Shown piece by piece: positions 11,080-23,003 of a DNA stretch of 64,000 nt. The number at the start of each line of letters is the position of its first letter. The first letter of the stretch is position 1. Source of the DNA: Arachis hypogaea. Lineage: Eukaryota > Streptophyta > Magnoliopsida > Fabales > Fabaceae. Location of the stretch: the NCBI RefSeq assembly GCF_003086295.3, contig NC_092048.1, positions 91,492,626 through 91,556,625 of the forward strand, written 5' to 3'. The notes under the pieces are model-generated. The model saw only the letters and a program-made list of their open reading frames with translations, was not told where the DNA came from and made no database searches. Both the position numbers and the translations under genes were made by a program.

Positions 11080-12130
11080 ACTGTGGATTCTAGTGGCCTA
11101 ATCTTTTTAAAGATGCTGCTGAATTTTGTAAATCTTGTTCCCCATGACAAAGGTTTGGTAATATATCCAGGAGGGATGAGATGCATCAACGCTTATGCTT
11201 TTCTGTGAAATTTTTTATGTTTGGGGTATTGACTTCATGAGTCCATTTCCAAATTCTAACGGTTATTTTTATATACTGTTAGCCGTAGATTATGTTTCTA
11301 AGTGGGTGGAAGCAATTCCTACCCGTACTGATGATGCTAACACTGTTGTTTCCTTTGTTAGAAACCATATTATCTGTCGCTTTGGATCACCACGAGCAAT
11401 CGTGAGCAATCAAGGCACCCATTTTTGTAACAGGAGACTAACAGGATTACTGAAAAAGCATGGGATAATTCACAAAGTAGCAACAGCTTATCATCCCCAG
11501 ACCAATGGGCAAGCAAAAGTCTCTAACAGAGAGATTAAACATATCCTGGAGAAGATAGTAAAACCCCATAGGAAGGACTGGAGTGCCAGGCTACAAGATG
11601 CACTCTGGGCATATAGAACAGCGTACAAGACATCCATTGGGATGAGCCCCTTCCACTTGGTATACGGAAAGGCTTGCCACCTCCCCGTAGAGGTAGAACA
11701 CAAGGCTTTCGGGACTGTAAGAGAGTGAAACGTGAATCTTACGAAAGCTGGTGCTGAAAGAAAGCTACAACTAGCAGAACTAGAGAACCTCCACCTAGAA
11801 GCATATGACAACTCCAGGCGTTACAAGGAGAAAATGAAGGCTGTCAATGACAAGCACATTAAAAGAAAAGAATTCAGACCAGGGGAGTTAGTCCTACTAT
11901 ATAAGTCCAGACTAAGGTTCATGCCAGGTAAACTGAGATCAAGATGGGAAGGTCCATACAGAGTAGAGAAGGTAGAGCCATACAGAGTTTTCCACCTGCA
12001 TCATCTTACTATCTTCAAATTTCAAAAGTTCAATGGACATCGTTTAAAGCTTTATCATGGTGAGAAGATAAAGAATCAAAAGGAACTAGAGATCTTCCTC
12101 TTGGAAGACCCACCAAGAGAAATAGAATGA
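11080..12130 (+). pseudogene. Element B integrase
   Basis: The DDE integrase core inserts cDNA into the genome. The first Asp lies in [10 protein letters not shown] (near 11230). The second catalytic position reads VSNQGTHF, with Asn where the family has Asp (near 11410). The Glu lies in [11 protein letters not shown]. The C-terminal part includes [13 protein letters not shown], a stop at about 11726, then RRYKEKMK and a GKLRSRWEGPYRV segment, ending in PPREIE at 12130. The lost Asp, stop and upstream frameshift each predict an inactive enzyme. Confidence 0.9.
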
Positions 12131-12140
12131 ACCTAAAGAG

Positions 12141-12191
12141 CGTCCAACTTAAGGACGTAAAAGCAAAGTGTTAGGTGGGAGACAACCCACC
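12141..12191 (+). other. Post-pol hairpins of element B
   Basis: Just after the pol stop are CGTCC/GGACG (12141-12157) and GGTGGG-AGACAA-CCCACC (12174-12191). The second has equivalents with different stems in A, C, D and E. Confidence 0.6.
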
Positions 12192-12325
12192 ATGGTATGA
12201 ACGTTCCGTTTCAGTCTTAGTTTTGTTTTTACTTTATTTTTATGATGTTAATGACTCTTCTCATCATCCCTGCATATAGCTGCATATAGTTTGCATGAGC
12301 ATTCTGCATTTTATTTAAAAAAAGG

Positions 12326-12863
12326 CACGCACGCGACGCGGCAGCGTCGCTGATGCGTCCGCATCACCAAGGCGTATTGAAGAAAAGAGAATCGGAAAGA
12401 GAGTCACGCGAAAGCGTGGCTGGAGGCGTGCCTTAGACACAAACATGCCCACGCGTCCGCGTCACCACGCGGCCGCGTCATTTGGAAAATAAGCCTCCCA
12501 TGGGTCCGCGTCGCCCACGCGAATGCGTGCCCTTAAAAATCGACGTAAAAGAGGTGTATGGCAGAAAGTTATGATGGAGTGAGGCTGGAATGATGCTAGA
12601 AGCACCAGCCACGTCACGCGACCACGTGCCCCACGTGTTCGCGTCATCCTCCAGAAATGGCCATCCACGCGATCGCGTGAACCACGCGATCGCGTCACCA
12701 AACATTTTGGCAAATTCAGTTTGAGACAGAGAGTTGCGCAAATGCGTCGCTGCCCTCCCGCCATTCGCACAAATCAAGTCACACGACCGCGTGACCCACG
12801 CGTCCGCGTCGCTTGACAAAAATCACACACCACGCGATCGCGTGACTCACGCGTCCGCGTCAC
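12326..12863. repeat. CG-rich palindrome array in B interior
   Basis: There are many copies of words like CACGCGATCGCGTGAC and CACGCGTCCGCGTCAC in about 540 bp between pol and the aORF. They resemble the word in B's LTR and are better preserved at CG than the LTR copies. The reading frames crossing it are repeat artefacts. Confidence 0.85.
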
Positions 12864-13708
12864 ATGCGGCGCACAGAATCTCCAGATCAGCCAAAATATC
12901 TTATCTTTTCTTCCCCAAATCCTAATTTTTCTTTTCCCCTATTATTTCTTTCTTCCCCCTTCTTCTTACTTCTTTCTCACTTTCTACTTCTTCCTTTTCA
13001 CCATCATTATCAAGATTTTTATTTCCTTCTTTCCCTCTTTCCTTTCCCATTATTATTCTACTTCTTTTTTTCTTTTTACTTTCTTTATCTATATTTTCTT
13101 TTTTTTTCCTTCCTTCTTTTTATTCCTTTTAATTGGTGTTGAAAATGTCACAAAAAAAAATGGTGTTGAAAATCTATTTAGGTCTTTATTTTCTATATTT
13201 TGCTTGTGGTTTATCATGGACTTGTTTGACAATTATATATTACTTTTCAAAAAGGGTCGCTTGCATGACTAAATTTACTACTTCCAATAACATATTCAAC
13301 ATGCATGCCAAGTGTTTATGAAAACGCCCGTATGGAATTACACATTATTTTTACTCATTCTACACTACTACTTTAATGCCTGTTTTTCACAAAACCACTT
13401 TTATATTTTATTAATTTCATATAATTGCCAATACAAACAGATTGCCAGTTTGAAAGACTTGGTAATCTAACTTGGATAATGAATGCTTGATCTGTGCTAC
13501 TGATACCTTTGCCAGCATGCTAATAAACATCTCGCATTCAATTGCCATCACATGCACTTATTATATTACCTTTGATGAACTTTTCACATGTAGTCTAAAC
13601 CATGTGTTAACGACATCCTTCTTCATCGTGCATTGATTATCAACCATCATGTTCACTCCCTTGCTCGAACCCTTCGCTTTACATATTACTTTCTCTTTCC
13701 TTTTCAGG
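12864..13708 (+). promoter_or_regulatory. B aORF leader with likely 3' splice site
   Basis: From about 12893 to 13135 the plus strand is a long pyrimidine-rich tract; 13140-13680 is AT-rich without recognisable genes. At 13686-13707 a run of pyrimidines ends in TTTTCAG, one base before the aORF ATG at 13709. This looks like a splice acceptor, so the aORF could be made from a spliced subgenomic RNA. No TATA box comparable to that of C, D and E is evident. Confidence 0.45.
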
Positions 13709-14962
13709 ATGGCCACCAAGAAAGGCAAGGAGAAAGCTACTCCCAAACAACCAGCATGAAGAGGTACAAAAAGAGCATTAGTGGCAGAGCCATCTTCAAC
13801 AGCAGTAAAGCCCTCAACAAAAAGAATCAAGAGGATCATCAAGGTCAACGAAAAAGAAAAAGCCTTCCCAGCAAAGGACACTGCGCGGTTTTTTAACCGC
13901 TACTGAGAGCAGATGTTCCCCATCCTGGCAGAGAGGAATTACAACAATGAATACCTTCTCATCCTCCCGACCCGCATTGCTGAATTTGTTGAGCCGCAAA
14001 TTGAACGAACACAATGGGGATTCCTATGGAGACAGCCACGACAGGTTAATCTCTCAGGGGTAGTAGAATTCTACTCCAACTTTCACATGCCAACCATGCA
14101 GTCTGTCTATGTCCGTCAGAAGCAAGTCCCCATAACGGAAGAGGCCATTCAACAAGCTTTAGATCTTTTCCCTGCTCCAGAAGGATTGGACGCATTCCAA
14201 GAAGCCTCACTCAAGTGCCAGACATACCAATTTGACCGGGACTCTGTTCTCAGAGTTATAGCACAACCTGGCAGCAGATGGATCTACGGATACCATCGAT
14301 CTCGACCAAAAGGGATATCAGCTTCAGCACTTACCTTGGAGGCTCGAGTATGGGCACATATTATGTCTCATTACGTCTTCACGAGCACTCATGAGTCCTC
14401 CTTCACTGCAGACATGGCTGTTTTACTCTGGTGTATCCTTACAGACCAGCACCTAAACTTACCAAGACACATCCAAAATGCAATGGGACACGTACAAATT
14501 GCAAGAAACTTACCTTTTCCCACCTTAGTTTCAGATCTCGTCTCGGCAGCCGGAGTCTCTTACAGAGCTGGAGACACCAAAGCCTTCCTTCCATGGGATG
14601 ATCAGTATGTCCCTAACGGGAAATATATCAGATCACCAGCAGCCACTACAAGCCAGCCTACAGAACCGGCTGAAGACATTCCTTCTTCAACACCACAAGC
14701 ACCTACAACAAACCAACTGCTCCATCAGATCCTTGAAAGGTTGGATCGGCAGGAACACAAAGCAAAGCTAAGAGAGCGCCGTAATAAGCGCCGATTCACA
14801 TACCTCAAGGAGCTACTTTTGGGAAACTATAAAGACCCAGACACCTCGGAGTCCACTTCATTTACCAGCACAGGGAGCCATGACGATCCCGATGGTGGAG
14901 ATGCTGCTACCAGCCCCCCTTTGTTTCTGACAGATGGCACCGAGGACGGTGCAAAGCCTTAA
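13709..14962 (+). pseudogene. Element B aORF (extra ORF after integrase)
   Basis: The frame runs from ATG 13709 (MATKKGKEK, basic) to 14962, about 417 codons, with TGA stops at 13757-13759 and 13904-13906; the longest open part is 349 codons from 13913. The core (EFVEPQIERTQWG, VVEFYSNFHMP, ITEEAIQQALDLFP, TADMAVLLWCIL, LPFPTLVSDLVSAAGV) lines up in order with the aORFs of D and E. A C-terminal charged helix (LERLDRQEHKAKLRERR) resembles a coiled coil. No signal peptide or membrane segment is visible, so it does not look like an envelope protein. It resembles the family described as putative plant transposon protein; its function is unknown. Confidence 0.75.
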
Positions 14963-15720
14963 GTGTGGGGAGGTCGGTCAGTACCTGACTTCCAGAGGTA
15001 ATTTCTTTTCCTTAAACACCAGTAAAATAGGATATTTAGTTAATTTTTCTTTTGTTTAGGATAGAATAGATTGCATAGTAATAATTAGTTGCATGCATGC
15101 TCTACTTGATTGAAAATAATAAGTTTCTTCTAAGACCCTTCTTTTTGAGGAATTTCACTAATTTAAATCAAAACCTTTTTGTTAAAACTTGTTTGAAGTT
15201 GTATTTGGAACATAGTTTAAAGCTAGAACACACAACCTGTGAGAATTTGAGCTTAATTATATGGTTACATTATTTAACCATAAATATTTTATTCTTGTGT
15301 GTTTACTTCTCTATGATTGTGATCTTCATTTTGTTTCATCCTATATGTCCAATGTTTAATATGTTATATGCATGCATATGATTGAGGCCATTGTTTGATT
15401 TTAGCTCACTTACCCCAAATAAACCTACCCTTTCAATCACCTTTGTTAGCCACTTTGATCCTTTTAATCCCATTTGTTCTATATTTTACCACATTACTAG
15501 CCTTAAGCGGAAAAACAATTAAATATCTCAATTGAATCTTTGGTTAGCTTAAGATAGAAATTGTGTATCAATTAAGTGTGGGAAAACTTTGGGAACATAG
15601 GTTAATAAGGGGATGTGTCATGATAAAATAATGGGAATTTGGGTACCTACTCATGTGAAACTATAAAAAAAAAATTAAAAATCCATGTGCATTGATAAGC
15701 TATATTTATTTTCATGTTCA

Positions 15721-15727
<7 letters not shown>

Positions 15728-15779
<52 letters not shown>
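15728..15779. repeat. (AT)n microsatellite
   Basis: An uninterrupted AT dinucleotide tract of about 50 bp follows a poly-A run. Confidence 0.95.
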
Positions 15780-15782
<3 letters not shown>

Positions 15783-16341
15783 GGACAAAATTACCCCGAT
15801 TCTAAGTTAAGTTAAGTTCAAAGATCAATGCATGTGTAACAAAAATTAAAAGAAAGTTGATGCATGAGTATGTAATGCAAAAGTGAAAACTATGGGTATC
15901 TAGGCATGATTCTAAAGTTATATAGAGTATATGTATGTTAGGTGAAAGCTTAGGTTAATTAAAGATTCAATTTATAAAGCTCACTTAGCCATATACATAT
16001 ACCTTCACCCTTACCTTAGCCCCATTACAACCTTGAAAAGACCTCATGATGTTTGCATTCGTATGTTAAATATTGTTGATTGGTTAGGTGAAGATCAAAT
16101 TTTAGAAAGCATGAATAGAGAAGAGTAGAGTGATTACCCTATACACTTGAGTGATTAGAGTGCACATACACTACCAGTAAGGGTTCAGTGCTTAATTCTA
16201 TGTTCTCTGCTTTCATGAGCTGTCTTCTTACAATGTTACCTGTATTTACTATATAAATTGAGTTAGTCAAATCTAATTTATAATTGTCATGAAGCGCTTA
16301 TTTACTTTTAACCAAGTAGACAAGAATCATATAGTTGCATT

Positions 16342-16343
<2 letters not shown>

Positions 16344-16419
<76 letters not shown>
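16344..16419. repeat. (AT)n microsatellite
   Basis: A second AT tract, of about 75 bp, lies about 100 bp before the polypurine tract. Confidence 0.95.
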
Positions 16420-16421
<2 letters not shown>

Positions 16422-16503
16422 TTGCATTGCATTTCATGATTTTTACATTTTCCTACTCATTTACATTATCTCCTTCCACTAAGCATGAGGACATGCTAAT
16501 GTT

Positions 16504-16518
16504 TAAGTGTGGGGAGGT
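16504..16518 (+). promoter_or_regulatory. Polypurine tract of B
   Basis: TAAGTGTGGGGAGGT abuts the 3' LTR, the usual plus-strand primer position. Confidence 0.85.
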
Positions 16519-18027
16519 TGATAAACCATTATTTTATGATTTATATTATGTTTAATGTGTGGTTTTATATAATCTTTACCCACTTATTCATATGATTAGC
16601 ATGTATTTACAATTCCTTCCCAAAATCACTCCATGGTTGAAAACTTGCTTTCTAGATACCTTTAATTATGTATTTTAATTCTCCTTTATCCCATTCGATG
16701 CCGTGATCGGTGTGTTAAGTGTTTCAGGATTCATAGGGCATGAATGGCTTGGAAATTAGAGAGGAGGCTTGCAAAAATGGAAGGAACACAAGAAACTAAG
16801 GAGATGACTAGCGAGCAATGACGCGAGCGCATGGTCCACGCGAACGTGTAAAATAGAGAATTTGCAATGACGCGGACGGGTTCCTGACGTAAACGCGTGG
16901 ATTGGAGTCTGCACGAGTGACGCGAACGCATAGACGAAACGAACGCGTGACAAGGAAAATCGCTGACTGACACGAACACATGGACGACGCGTACGCGTGA
17001 CCTGCGCGATCTGCAAAAATAACAGAATACGCTGGGGGTGATTTCGGGCCATTTTTTGACTCAGTTTTTGGCCCAGAAACACAGACTAAACCTAGGAAAC
17101 ATGCAGAAACTCAACACGCATCCACAGACATTCAGATTCATCACATTAGGATTACTCTTAGTTTTAGATCTGAGTTTTGAGAGTTTCATTACATTGATAG
17201 TTTATGCTTTTGCTTGGATTTTTGGATGCTGAGAGTCATTACCTCCGTTGAAGACATTACTTTAGTTTGTTTTCTTATTCTCTTATTTTTAATTAGTTAC
17301 TCATTGACTCTGTTCAGATAATTATGTTGCGTTTTGAATTTATTAATATATAGAGTTATTTTTATTTTAATTAATTTTAATTCTCTATTTTATTTTAATT
17401 AATTATGTCTTCTCATATCTTTATGATTATTAATTTCATGTCAATGGAGTAGAATTTCTACTTGACATGGGGATTAAGAGGTGATACTTGAGTTGGAATG
17501 CTCAAGTGCTTGGTTAAACTGGACGTTGTTAGCTAATTCCATACCTACTAACACTTGACCTCCCCAAGGGAGAGAGCTAGGATCTGAGGGTAAGAGTTAG
17601 TTCAATCACCATGCTTTCCCTTATTTAGTAATGGGTAATCGAGTGAGAACAACAACCTTTTTACACCACACTTGAGAAGATCCCAACAAGGATAGAAGTT
17701 CCACTTAATTATTCTCCCAGTCAAGACCTTTTATTCAGAGTATCAATAACTATTCTTAGTCTATTTTTATTGTTTTAATTTTTAATCATTTTAATTACTC
17801 ATTATCAAAACTCAATTTTTCTGAAAAACCTCTAGTTAATAAAATAGCACTCTTTCCTGTAACTCATTAGGAGACGACCTGTGACTCATACTCCCAGTAT
17901 TTTATTTTTAAAATTTGTGACAACCCTTTTTAAATTGGTGAGGCAGATCTTAGCCGGTTAAGAGCTGTACGTGCAATGTTGTCTCTTAATTGAAATCTCT
18001 AAATTGGTTAACTTCTGCCACGCATCA
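16519..18027 (+). repeat. Element B 3' LTR
   Basis: This is 1509 bp with the same ends as the 5' copy. Many of its differences from the 5' LTR are C/T or G/A at CG sites in the palindrome array. GTAAC follows at 18028-18032. Confidence 0.95.
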
Positions 18028-18032
18028 GTAAC

Positions 18033-18963
18033 TCAGGGAATTGTTCTTGATCACCGAATTTCAAACAAGGGAATAGAAGTTGATAAAGCCAAGGTGGAAG
18101 TAATTGAAAACTTACCACCACCCACTAATATTAAGGCAATAAGAAGTTTCTTAGGACATGCAGGATTTTAAAGGAGGTTTATAAAGAATTTTTCCAAGAT
18201 TGTGAAACCTCTGAGCATCCTTTTGGTTGATGACACTCCTTTTGTTTTTGATAAAGAATGCCTACACGCCTTTGAAACTTTAAGTGAAGCTTGTCTTTGA
18301 ATCCATTATTGCCCCCTAACTGGGATTTGCTATTTGAACTAATGTGTAATGCCAATGACTATGCTATTGGGGTTGTCTTGGGACAGTGACAAGATAAGAT
18401 TTTGCACGTCATTTATTATGCCAGTTGTGTTTTGAATGACGCACAAAAGAATTACACCACTGCAGAGAAGGAATTACTAGCTATTATCTATGCAATTGAT
18501 AAGTTTAGATCCTACTTAATTGGTTCCAACGTTATTGTTTATATTGACCATGCTGCTCTTAAGTACCTTCTAACCAAGCAGGATTCTAAACCAAGATTGA
18601 TGAGGCGGGTACTATTTCTTCAGGAATTTGACATTGAGATTAGAGACAGGAAAGGATTTGAAAATCAAGGGGCTGATCATCTGTCCAGGAGTGAACTTGA
18701 AGACGGGACACCACCCCGCTGCTGTGACTGAGACCTTCCCAGATGAGTACCTCTTCATCATCCAGAGGGCTCTATGGTTTGCAGATATTACAAACTATAA
18801 GGCCATGAGGTTTATCCCCAAGGAGTATACTAAGCAACAAGTTAGAAAGCTATTACATGATGCTAAGTACTATTTGTGGGATGAACCCTATCTTTTCAAG
18901 AGATGCTCAGACCAGATGATCAGGCGTTGTGTCTCAAATAAGGAAGCACAGCAGATCCTCTAG
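18033..18963 (+). pseudogene. Element A RT thumb and RNase H
   Basis: This continues A's RT from 4857: QGIVLDHRISNKGIEVDKAKV and FLGHAGF, then a stop at about 18169. The RNase H follows with [33 protein letters not shown] and GADHLSR. A frameshift near 18700-18730 moves the linker to another frame, which ends at about 18961 in RRCVSNKEAQQIL. Confidence 0.9.
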
Positions 18964-19990
18964 CATTGTCACGGTTCTAAGTATGGAGGCCACTTTGGGA
19001 GAGAAAGAACAGCCACCAAGGTCCTTTAGAGCGGGTTCTACTGGCCAACCCTCTTCAGAGACGCACGAGAATTTGTAAGAAACTGTGACAAATGCCAAAG
19101 AGCCGAGAATCTTCGTTAAAATCATGAAATAACATAGCAAGGGATTCTAGAGATTGAGTTGTTTGACGTATGGGGATTGATTTCATGGGACCCTTTCCAC
19201 CCTCATACTCAAACACATACATCTTACTGGTAGTGGATTATGTGTCCAAATGGGTGGAGGCAATAGTATCACCCATTAATGACACCAGAGTCGTGCTAAA
19301 CTTCTTGCAGAGATATATTTTCAGCAGGTTTGGTGTCCCAAGGACACTGATCAGTGATGGAGGCAGCTACTTTTGCAATAAACAGCTAGACTCACTTCTG
19401 CAAAGTTATGGAGTCCGTCATAAAGTGGCAATTCCCTATCACCCACCGACAGGTGGACAGGCTGAGGTTTCAAATTGGGAACTCAAGAAGATCTTAGAGA
19501 GGACAGTGAGCACCTCAAGGAAGGACTGGACAAGGAGACTTGATGATGCTCTCTGGGCATACAGGTCAGCTTTCAAAACCCCTATTTGAATGTCTCCATA
19601 CCAGCTAGTCTATGGTAAGGCTTGTCACTTGCCAGTGGAGTTGGAGCATAGAGCATATTGGGCAACAAAGTTCCTAAATTTTGATGCCAAGGCTGCAAGA
19701 GAGAAAAGGTTGCTCCAGCTAGATGAGCTGGATGAGTTCAGGCACTCTGCATATGAGAACGCCAAGCTCTACAAGGAAAAAGGCCAAAAGGTGACATGAT
19801 AAAAAATAGCTTCAAGAGTATTTGAGCCTGGTCAGAAGGTTCTACTATTCAATTCTCGGCTCAAGCTCTTTCCTGGGAAGCTCAAGTCAAGATGTCAAGA
19901 CCCTTTGTGGTCATTGGAGTGTCACCCTATGATCATGTGGAACTTCAAGATAGGAATTTAGACAGCAAATTCATAGTTAATGGCTAGCGG
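18964..19990 (+). pseudogene. Element A integrase
   Basis: The N-terminal zinc region is frameshifted (18964-19150). The core retains GIDFMGPFPP (Asp 1), ISDGGSYFCN (Asp 2) and the Glu in SNWELKKILE. A TGA at about 19587 splits it from the [20 protein letters not shown] segment. Further stops near 19797 precede a degraded C-terminal GKLKSR region. It integrated element cDNA when intact. Confidence 0.88.
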
Positions 19991-20090
19991 GTAAAATATT
20001 ATCTTGGTGATGAGATTGCCCGTCAGATATTCACCCATCTGCTCACATATCAGATGTGAATGTCAAGCTAATGACAGTAAAGAAGCGCTT

Positions 20091-20108
20091 GTTGGGAGGA
20101 AACCCAAC
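20091..20108 (+). other. Post-pol hairpin of element A
   Basis: GTTGGG-AGGAAA-CCCAAC: a 6-bp stem and 6-nt loop just after A's pol, following an AAGAAGCGCTT stretch shared with C, D and E. Confidence 0.6.
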
Positions 20109-20376
20109 CATCAGTATCCTTTAGTTTGGTTCAGTTTATTTCAGTTTGATTTCATTTCATTTCATTTTTCAATGATTTTCATAGTTTTTCTATGTTTTCT
20201 AATATTTATGATCATGTGCAGAGCTTAGATCAAGGATAGAAGAGCTCAGACAGAAGAATAGAACACCCTGGAGGATCAATGCTGCGGGTGCTAAATGCCA
20301 GGGAGGGCATTTAGCGCTATGAGGGGAGTAGTGGTTTAGGTGTTTTGTACTGGCGTTAAACACCAGTAGTGGCATT
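20109..20376 (+). other. Element A post-pol spacer with degraded palindromes
   Basis: A T-rich stretch is followed at about 20278-20376 by short inverted repeats, including CTGGCGTTAAACACCAG and TGCCAGGGAGGGCA. This is the expected array position. It is cut by element G at 20377; GCATT (20372-20376) is the presumed target duplication. Confidence 0.6.
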
Positions 20377-21403
20377 TGGTGCACGAACTAACTCTGCACG
20401 TTTCGCACAGATAGACCGCCAATTATATCGGGTCGTCCAAGTAATACCTCAGGTAAGTGAGGGTAGATCCCACGAAGATTGTTGGTTTGAGCAAGTAGTG
20501 GATACCTTGCAGATCTTAGTCAGGCAGATAGAAAAAATAGTTGTCTTGAAAAAATGCATAAAACAGATAAATAAATAAAACTTTACTAGATAGGTGTGAA
20601 ATCTAAGGTAAGAGAACGATTGAGGCTTTGGAGATGCTTCTTCCTTTTGGATCAACTTTTTTCACCGTCTACTCCAACTTCTGATTAATTCATTCCATGG
20701 CAGGCTGTATATGATTAACACCGGGTCAGTGGTCATTAATCTCCTCTGTTTTAAATCAAACACTTGGTCAGCGGTCATCCAATCTGAACGGGGGTAAAGC
20801 TCTAACAGTCCATTCCCTTGGTGATTCTACTCAAAGTGCCACAGACAAGGTCGGATCTTTCGGAGCAGAGAATGATGCTTCTTTAGATTCTACCCTATAC
20901 CACAAAGGCTCTAATCACCCCGCACCTCAGCTGAATTGATGTCTCGAGAAGTTCCCAACAAAGTCGTGGATAAGCCGTCTAAGAGATGTATAATCAAGCT
21001 GGTGGTTCAATACTATCCCATCAAGGACTCGCAAGAACCCATGTAGAATGAGGATGATTGTCATGGGTCATTCATGGAAATCTCTAGATGCTAGCTTTCC
21101 ATAGCCGTTGAGAAGGTGCCATTTGGAATTCTGTAGCTCCAGAAATGCTCCTTCGAGTACATGGAGGTCAGATCCTGACAGCATCTGCAGTCCTTTCTCT
21201 GTCTCTGAATCAGACTTATGCTCAAGCTCTTCAATTTCAAATAGAAAATACCTGAAATCATCATAAAACACACAAACTCAAAGTAGAATCCAAAAATGTG
21301 AATTTTGCACTAAAACCTATAAAAATGTAATAAAACTTAAACAAAGCATAATAAAAACTATATGAAAATGATGCCAAAAAGCGTATAAAATATCCGCTCA
21401 TCA
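20377..21403 (-). mobile_element. LTR of element G (3' LTR, minus strand)
   Basis: On the plus strand it begins TGGTGCACGAA and ends ATCCGCTCATCA, the reverse complement of the TGATGAGCGG...TTCGTGCACCA ends of family C-F. It is 1027 bp. Interior sequence continues to the right, so this is the 3' LTR of a minus-strand element. Confidence 0.85.
20447..20462 (-). other. U5 hairpin of LTR G
   Basis: CCTCA and TGAGG pair with a 6-nt loop, equivalent to the hairpins of the other LTRs. Confidence 0.6.
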
Positions 21404-22011
21404 GAACACCAAACTTAAACTGTTGTTTGTCTCCAAGCAACTAAAAACAAAGTAGGATTAAAAAGAAGAGAAGGATACAATAAATTTGAGATTCTTAATG
21501 AAGCTCATTTTCAATTAGATGAGCGGGACTAGTAGCTTTTTGCTTCTGAATAGTTTTGGCATCTCAATTTCCATTGAAGCTCAAAATGGTTGGCATCTTT
21601 AGGAACTTATAATCCAAATGATATTATTGACTCTCCTAGTCCAGTTCTTTTTTATTCTTGAACACAGCTTCTTTTGAGTCTTGGTCGTGACCCTAAGCGC
21701 TTTGTTTTCCACTATTACCACCGGATACATAAATGCCACAGATACTTAACTGGGTGAACCCTTTCGGATTGTGATTCAGCTTTTCTAGAATCCCCAGAGA
21801 GTGGGGTCCAGAGTTCTTAAGCACACTCTTTAACTGCTCAGTCTCAAGCTTTTCACTTGACACCTTCACACCACAAGCATATAGTTAAGGAAGCATCTCA
21901 ATTGAACTGTTTAGGCTATGATATTTCTTTTAGGCCCTCCTAACCATTGATGCTCAAATCCTTGGATCCTTGCTCTAACCTTTTGGTTTAAAGAGCTATT
22001 AGCTTTTACCT
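21404..22011 (-). mobile_element. Element G interior next to its 3' LTR
   Basis: Read on the minus strand this matches the spacers between aORF and 3' LTR in D, E and F (blocks such as GGGCCTAAA and a GTTTAAGTTTGGTGTT stretch next to the LTR). It is cut by C at 22012. The rest of G would lie beyond C, outside the window. Confidence 0.8.
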
Positions 22012-22979
22012 TGATGAGCGGATATTTTATACGCTTTTTGGCATCATTTTCATATAGTTTTTAGTATGTTTTGTTTATTTCTTATTAAGTTTTTATAGGT
22101 TTTAGTATTAAATTCACATTTTTGGGTTCTACTTTGAGTTTTTGTATTTTTGTGCAATTTCAGGTATTATCTGGCTGAAATTGAGGAGCTGGAGCAAAAG
22201 TCTGATTCAGAGACAGAGAAAGCACTGTAGATGCTGTCCGGATCTGACCTCCTTGTACTTGGAAGTGCTTTTCTGGTGCTACAGAAGTATGAATGGAGCA
22301 TCCTCAACGGATATGGAAATATGACTTCCAGAGCTTTCCAACAATATATAATAGTCCATGCTTTGCTTCAGATTAGAAGGCCCAAAACTGGCGTCCAACG
22401 CCAGCCTCCTACCCCCTTTCAGGCATCCAGCGCCCAAGGAGAAGAGACCAGCGTCCAAACGCCCAGAGTGGACCCCCAGCCAGCGTTCAATGCCCTAGAG
22501 GCCTCATAGCACGTGGATATCATCAAAACTCAGCCCAAACACTCACCAAGTGGGCCCTAAAAGTGAATTTTAGCACGAAAAATAATGTTTTACCCTTACT
22601 AGTCATTAGTTTAGTATTTTAAGTGGAAGATCACTCTTTATTAAGGATCTTCGGCCACTTTACACCATTTCTTCGTTTACCATATTGTATTTCCTTTTAG
22701 TATGATTTTTTAAACCTCCTAGGTTGAGGGGAGGAGGCCTACTGAGTTCCATGAATTAATAAAAGTATTACTGTTTTATACCCTTTTCTTTAGACCTTTT
22801 TCACTCTATCAAATAATCAAACTAATTCTTCTATCCGTCTGACTAAAATCTGCAACATAACCATAGCTTGCTTCAAACCACAATCCTCGTGGGATCGACT
22901 CTGACTCACTCAGGTATTACTTGGACGACCCAGTTCACTTGCTGGTACAGTTGTACAGAGTGTAGGGTTTCGTGCACCA
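22012..22979 (+). repeat. Element C 5' LTR
   Basis: This is 968 bp, TGATGAGCGG to GTTTCGTGCACCA. TACCT (22007-22011) is the presumed target duplication; C's other end is outside the window. It contains a palindrome array (about 22387-22500) and a U5 hairpin (22900-22914). Confidence 0.9.
22387..22500. repeat. Palindrome array in C LTR
   Basis: ACTGGCGTCCAACGCCAG and decayed relatives (CATCCAGCGCCC, AGCGTTCAATGCC). This is the GGCGTT/AACGCC word shared by C, D, E and F. Confidence 0.75.
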
Positions 22980-22985
22980 AGTTTT

Positions 22986-23003
22986 TTGCGCCGTTGTCGG
23001 GGA
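22986..23003 (+). promoter_or_regulatory. Primer-binding site of C (two changes)
   Basis: TTGCGCCGTTGTCGGGGA is the tRNA-Asp site with mismatches at positions 2 and 12. Confidence 0.8.

Larger units (their letters stand above)
14963..16503 (+). other. B 3' spacer between aORF and 3' LTR
   Basis: This is AT-rich noncoding sequence containing two long AT dinucleotide tracts. No gene was recognised; short open frames here have no motif. Confidence 0.7.
4858..18027 (+). mobile_element. Element B: complete Athila-like LTR retrotransposon (TSD GTAAC)
   Basis: B is a 13,170-bp element with two LTRs (1513 and 1509 bp), a perfect tRNA-Asp-type primer-binding site, gag-protease, RT, RNase H, integrase, a CG-rich palindrome array, an aORF and a polypurine tract. 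GTAAC is duplicated at 4853-4857 and 18028-18032, and A's RT homology continues across the joint. The coding regions carry several in-frame stops and frameshifts, so it is structurally complete but not functional. Differences between its LTRs cluster in the CG-rich array. Confidence 0.95.

Noticed and set aside
12462..12925. ORFs on both strands in the CG-rich array of B
   Set aside because: Absence of stops is due to CG-rich repeats; no motif or homology is visible.
13709..14962. B aORF as a retroviral envelope protein
   Set aside because: Its position after integrase fits, but there is no signal peptide, membrane segment or glycosylation-rich ectodomain. It aligns with the D/E aORFs, which also lack them.
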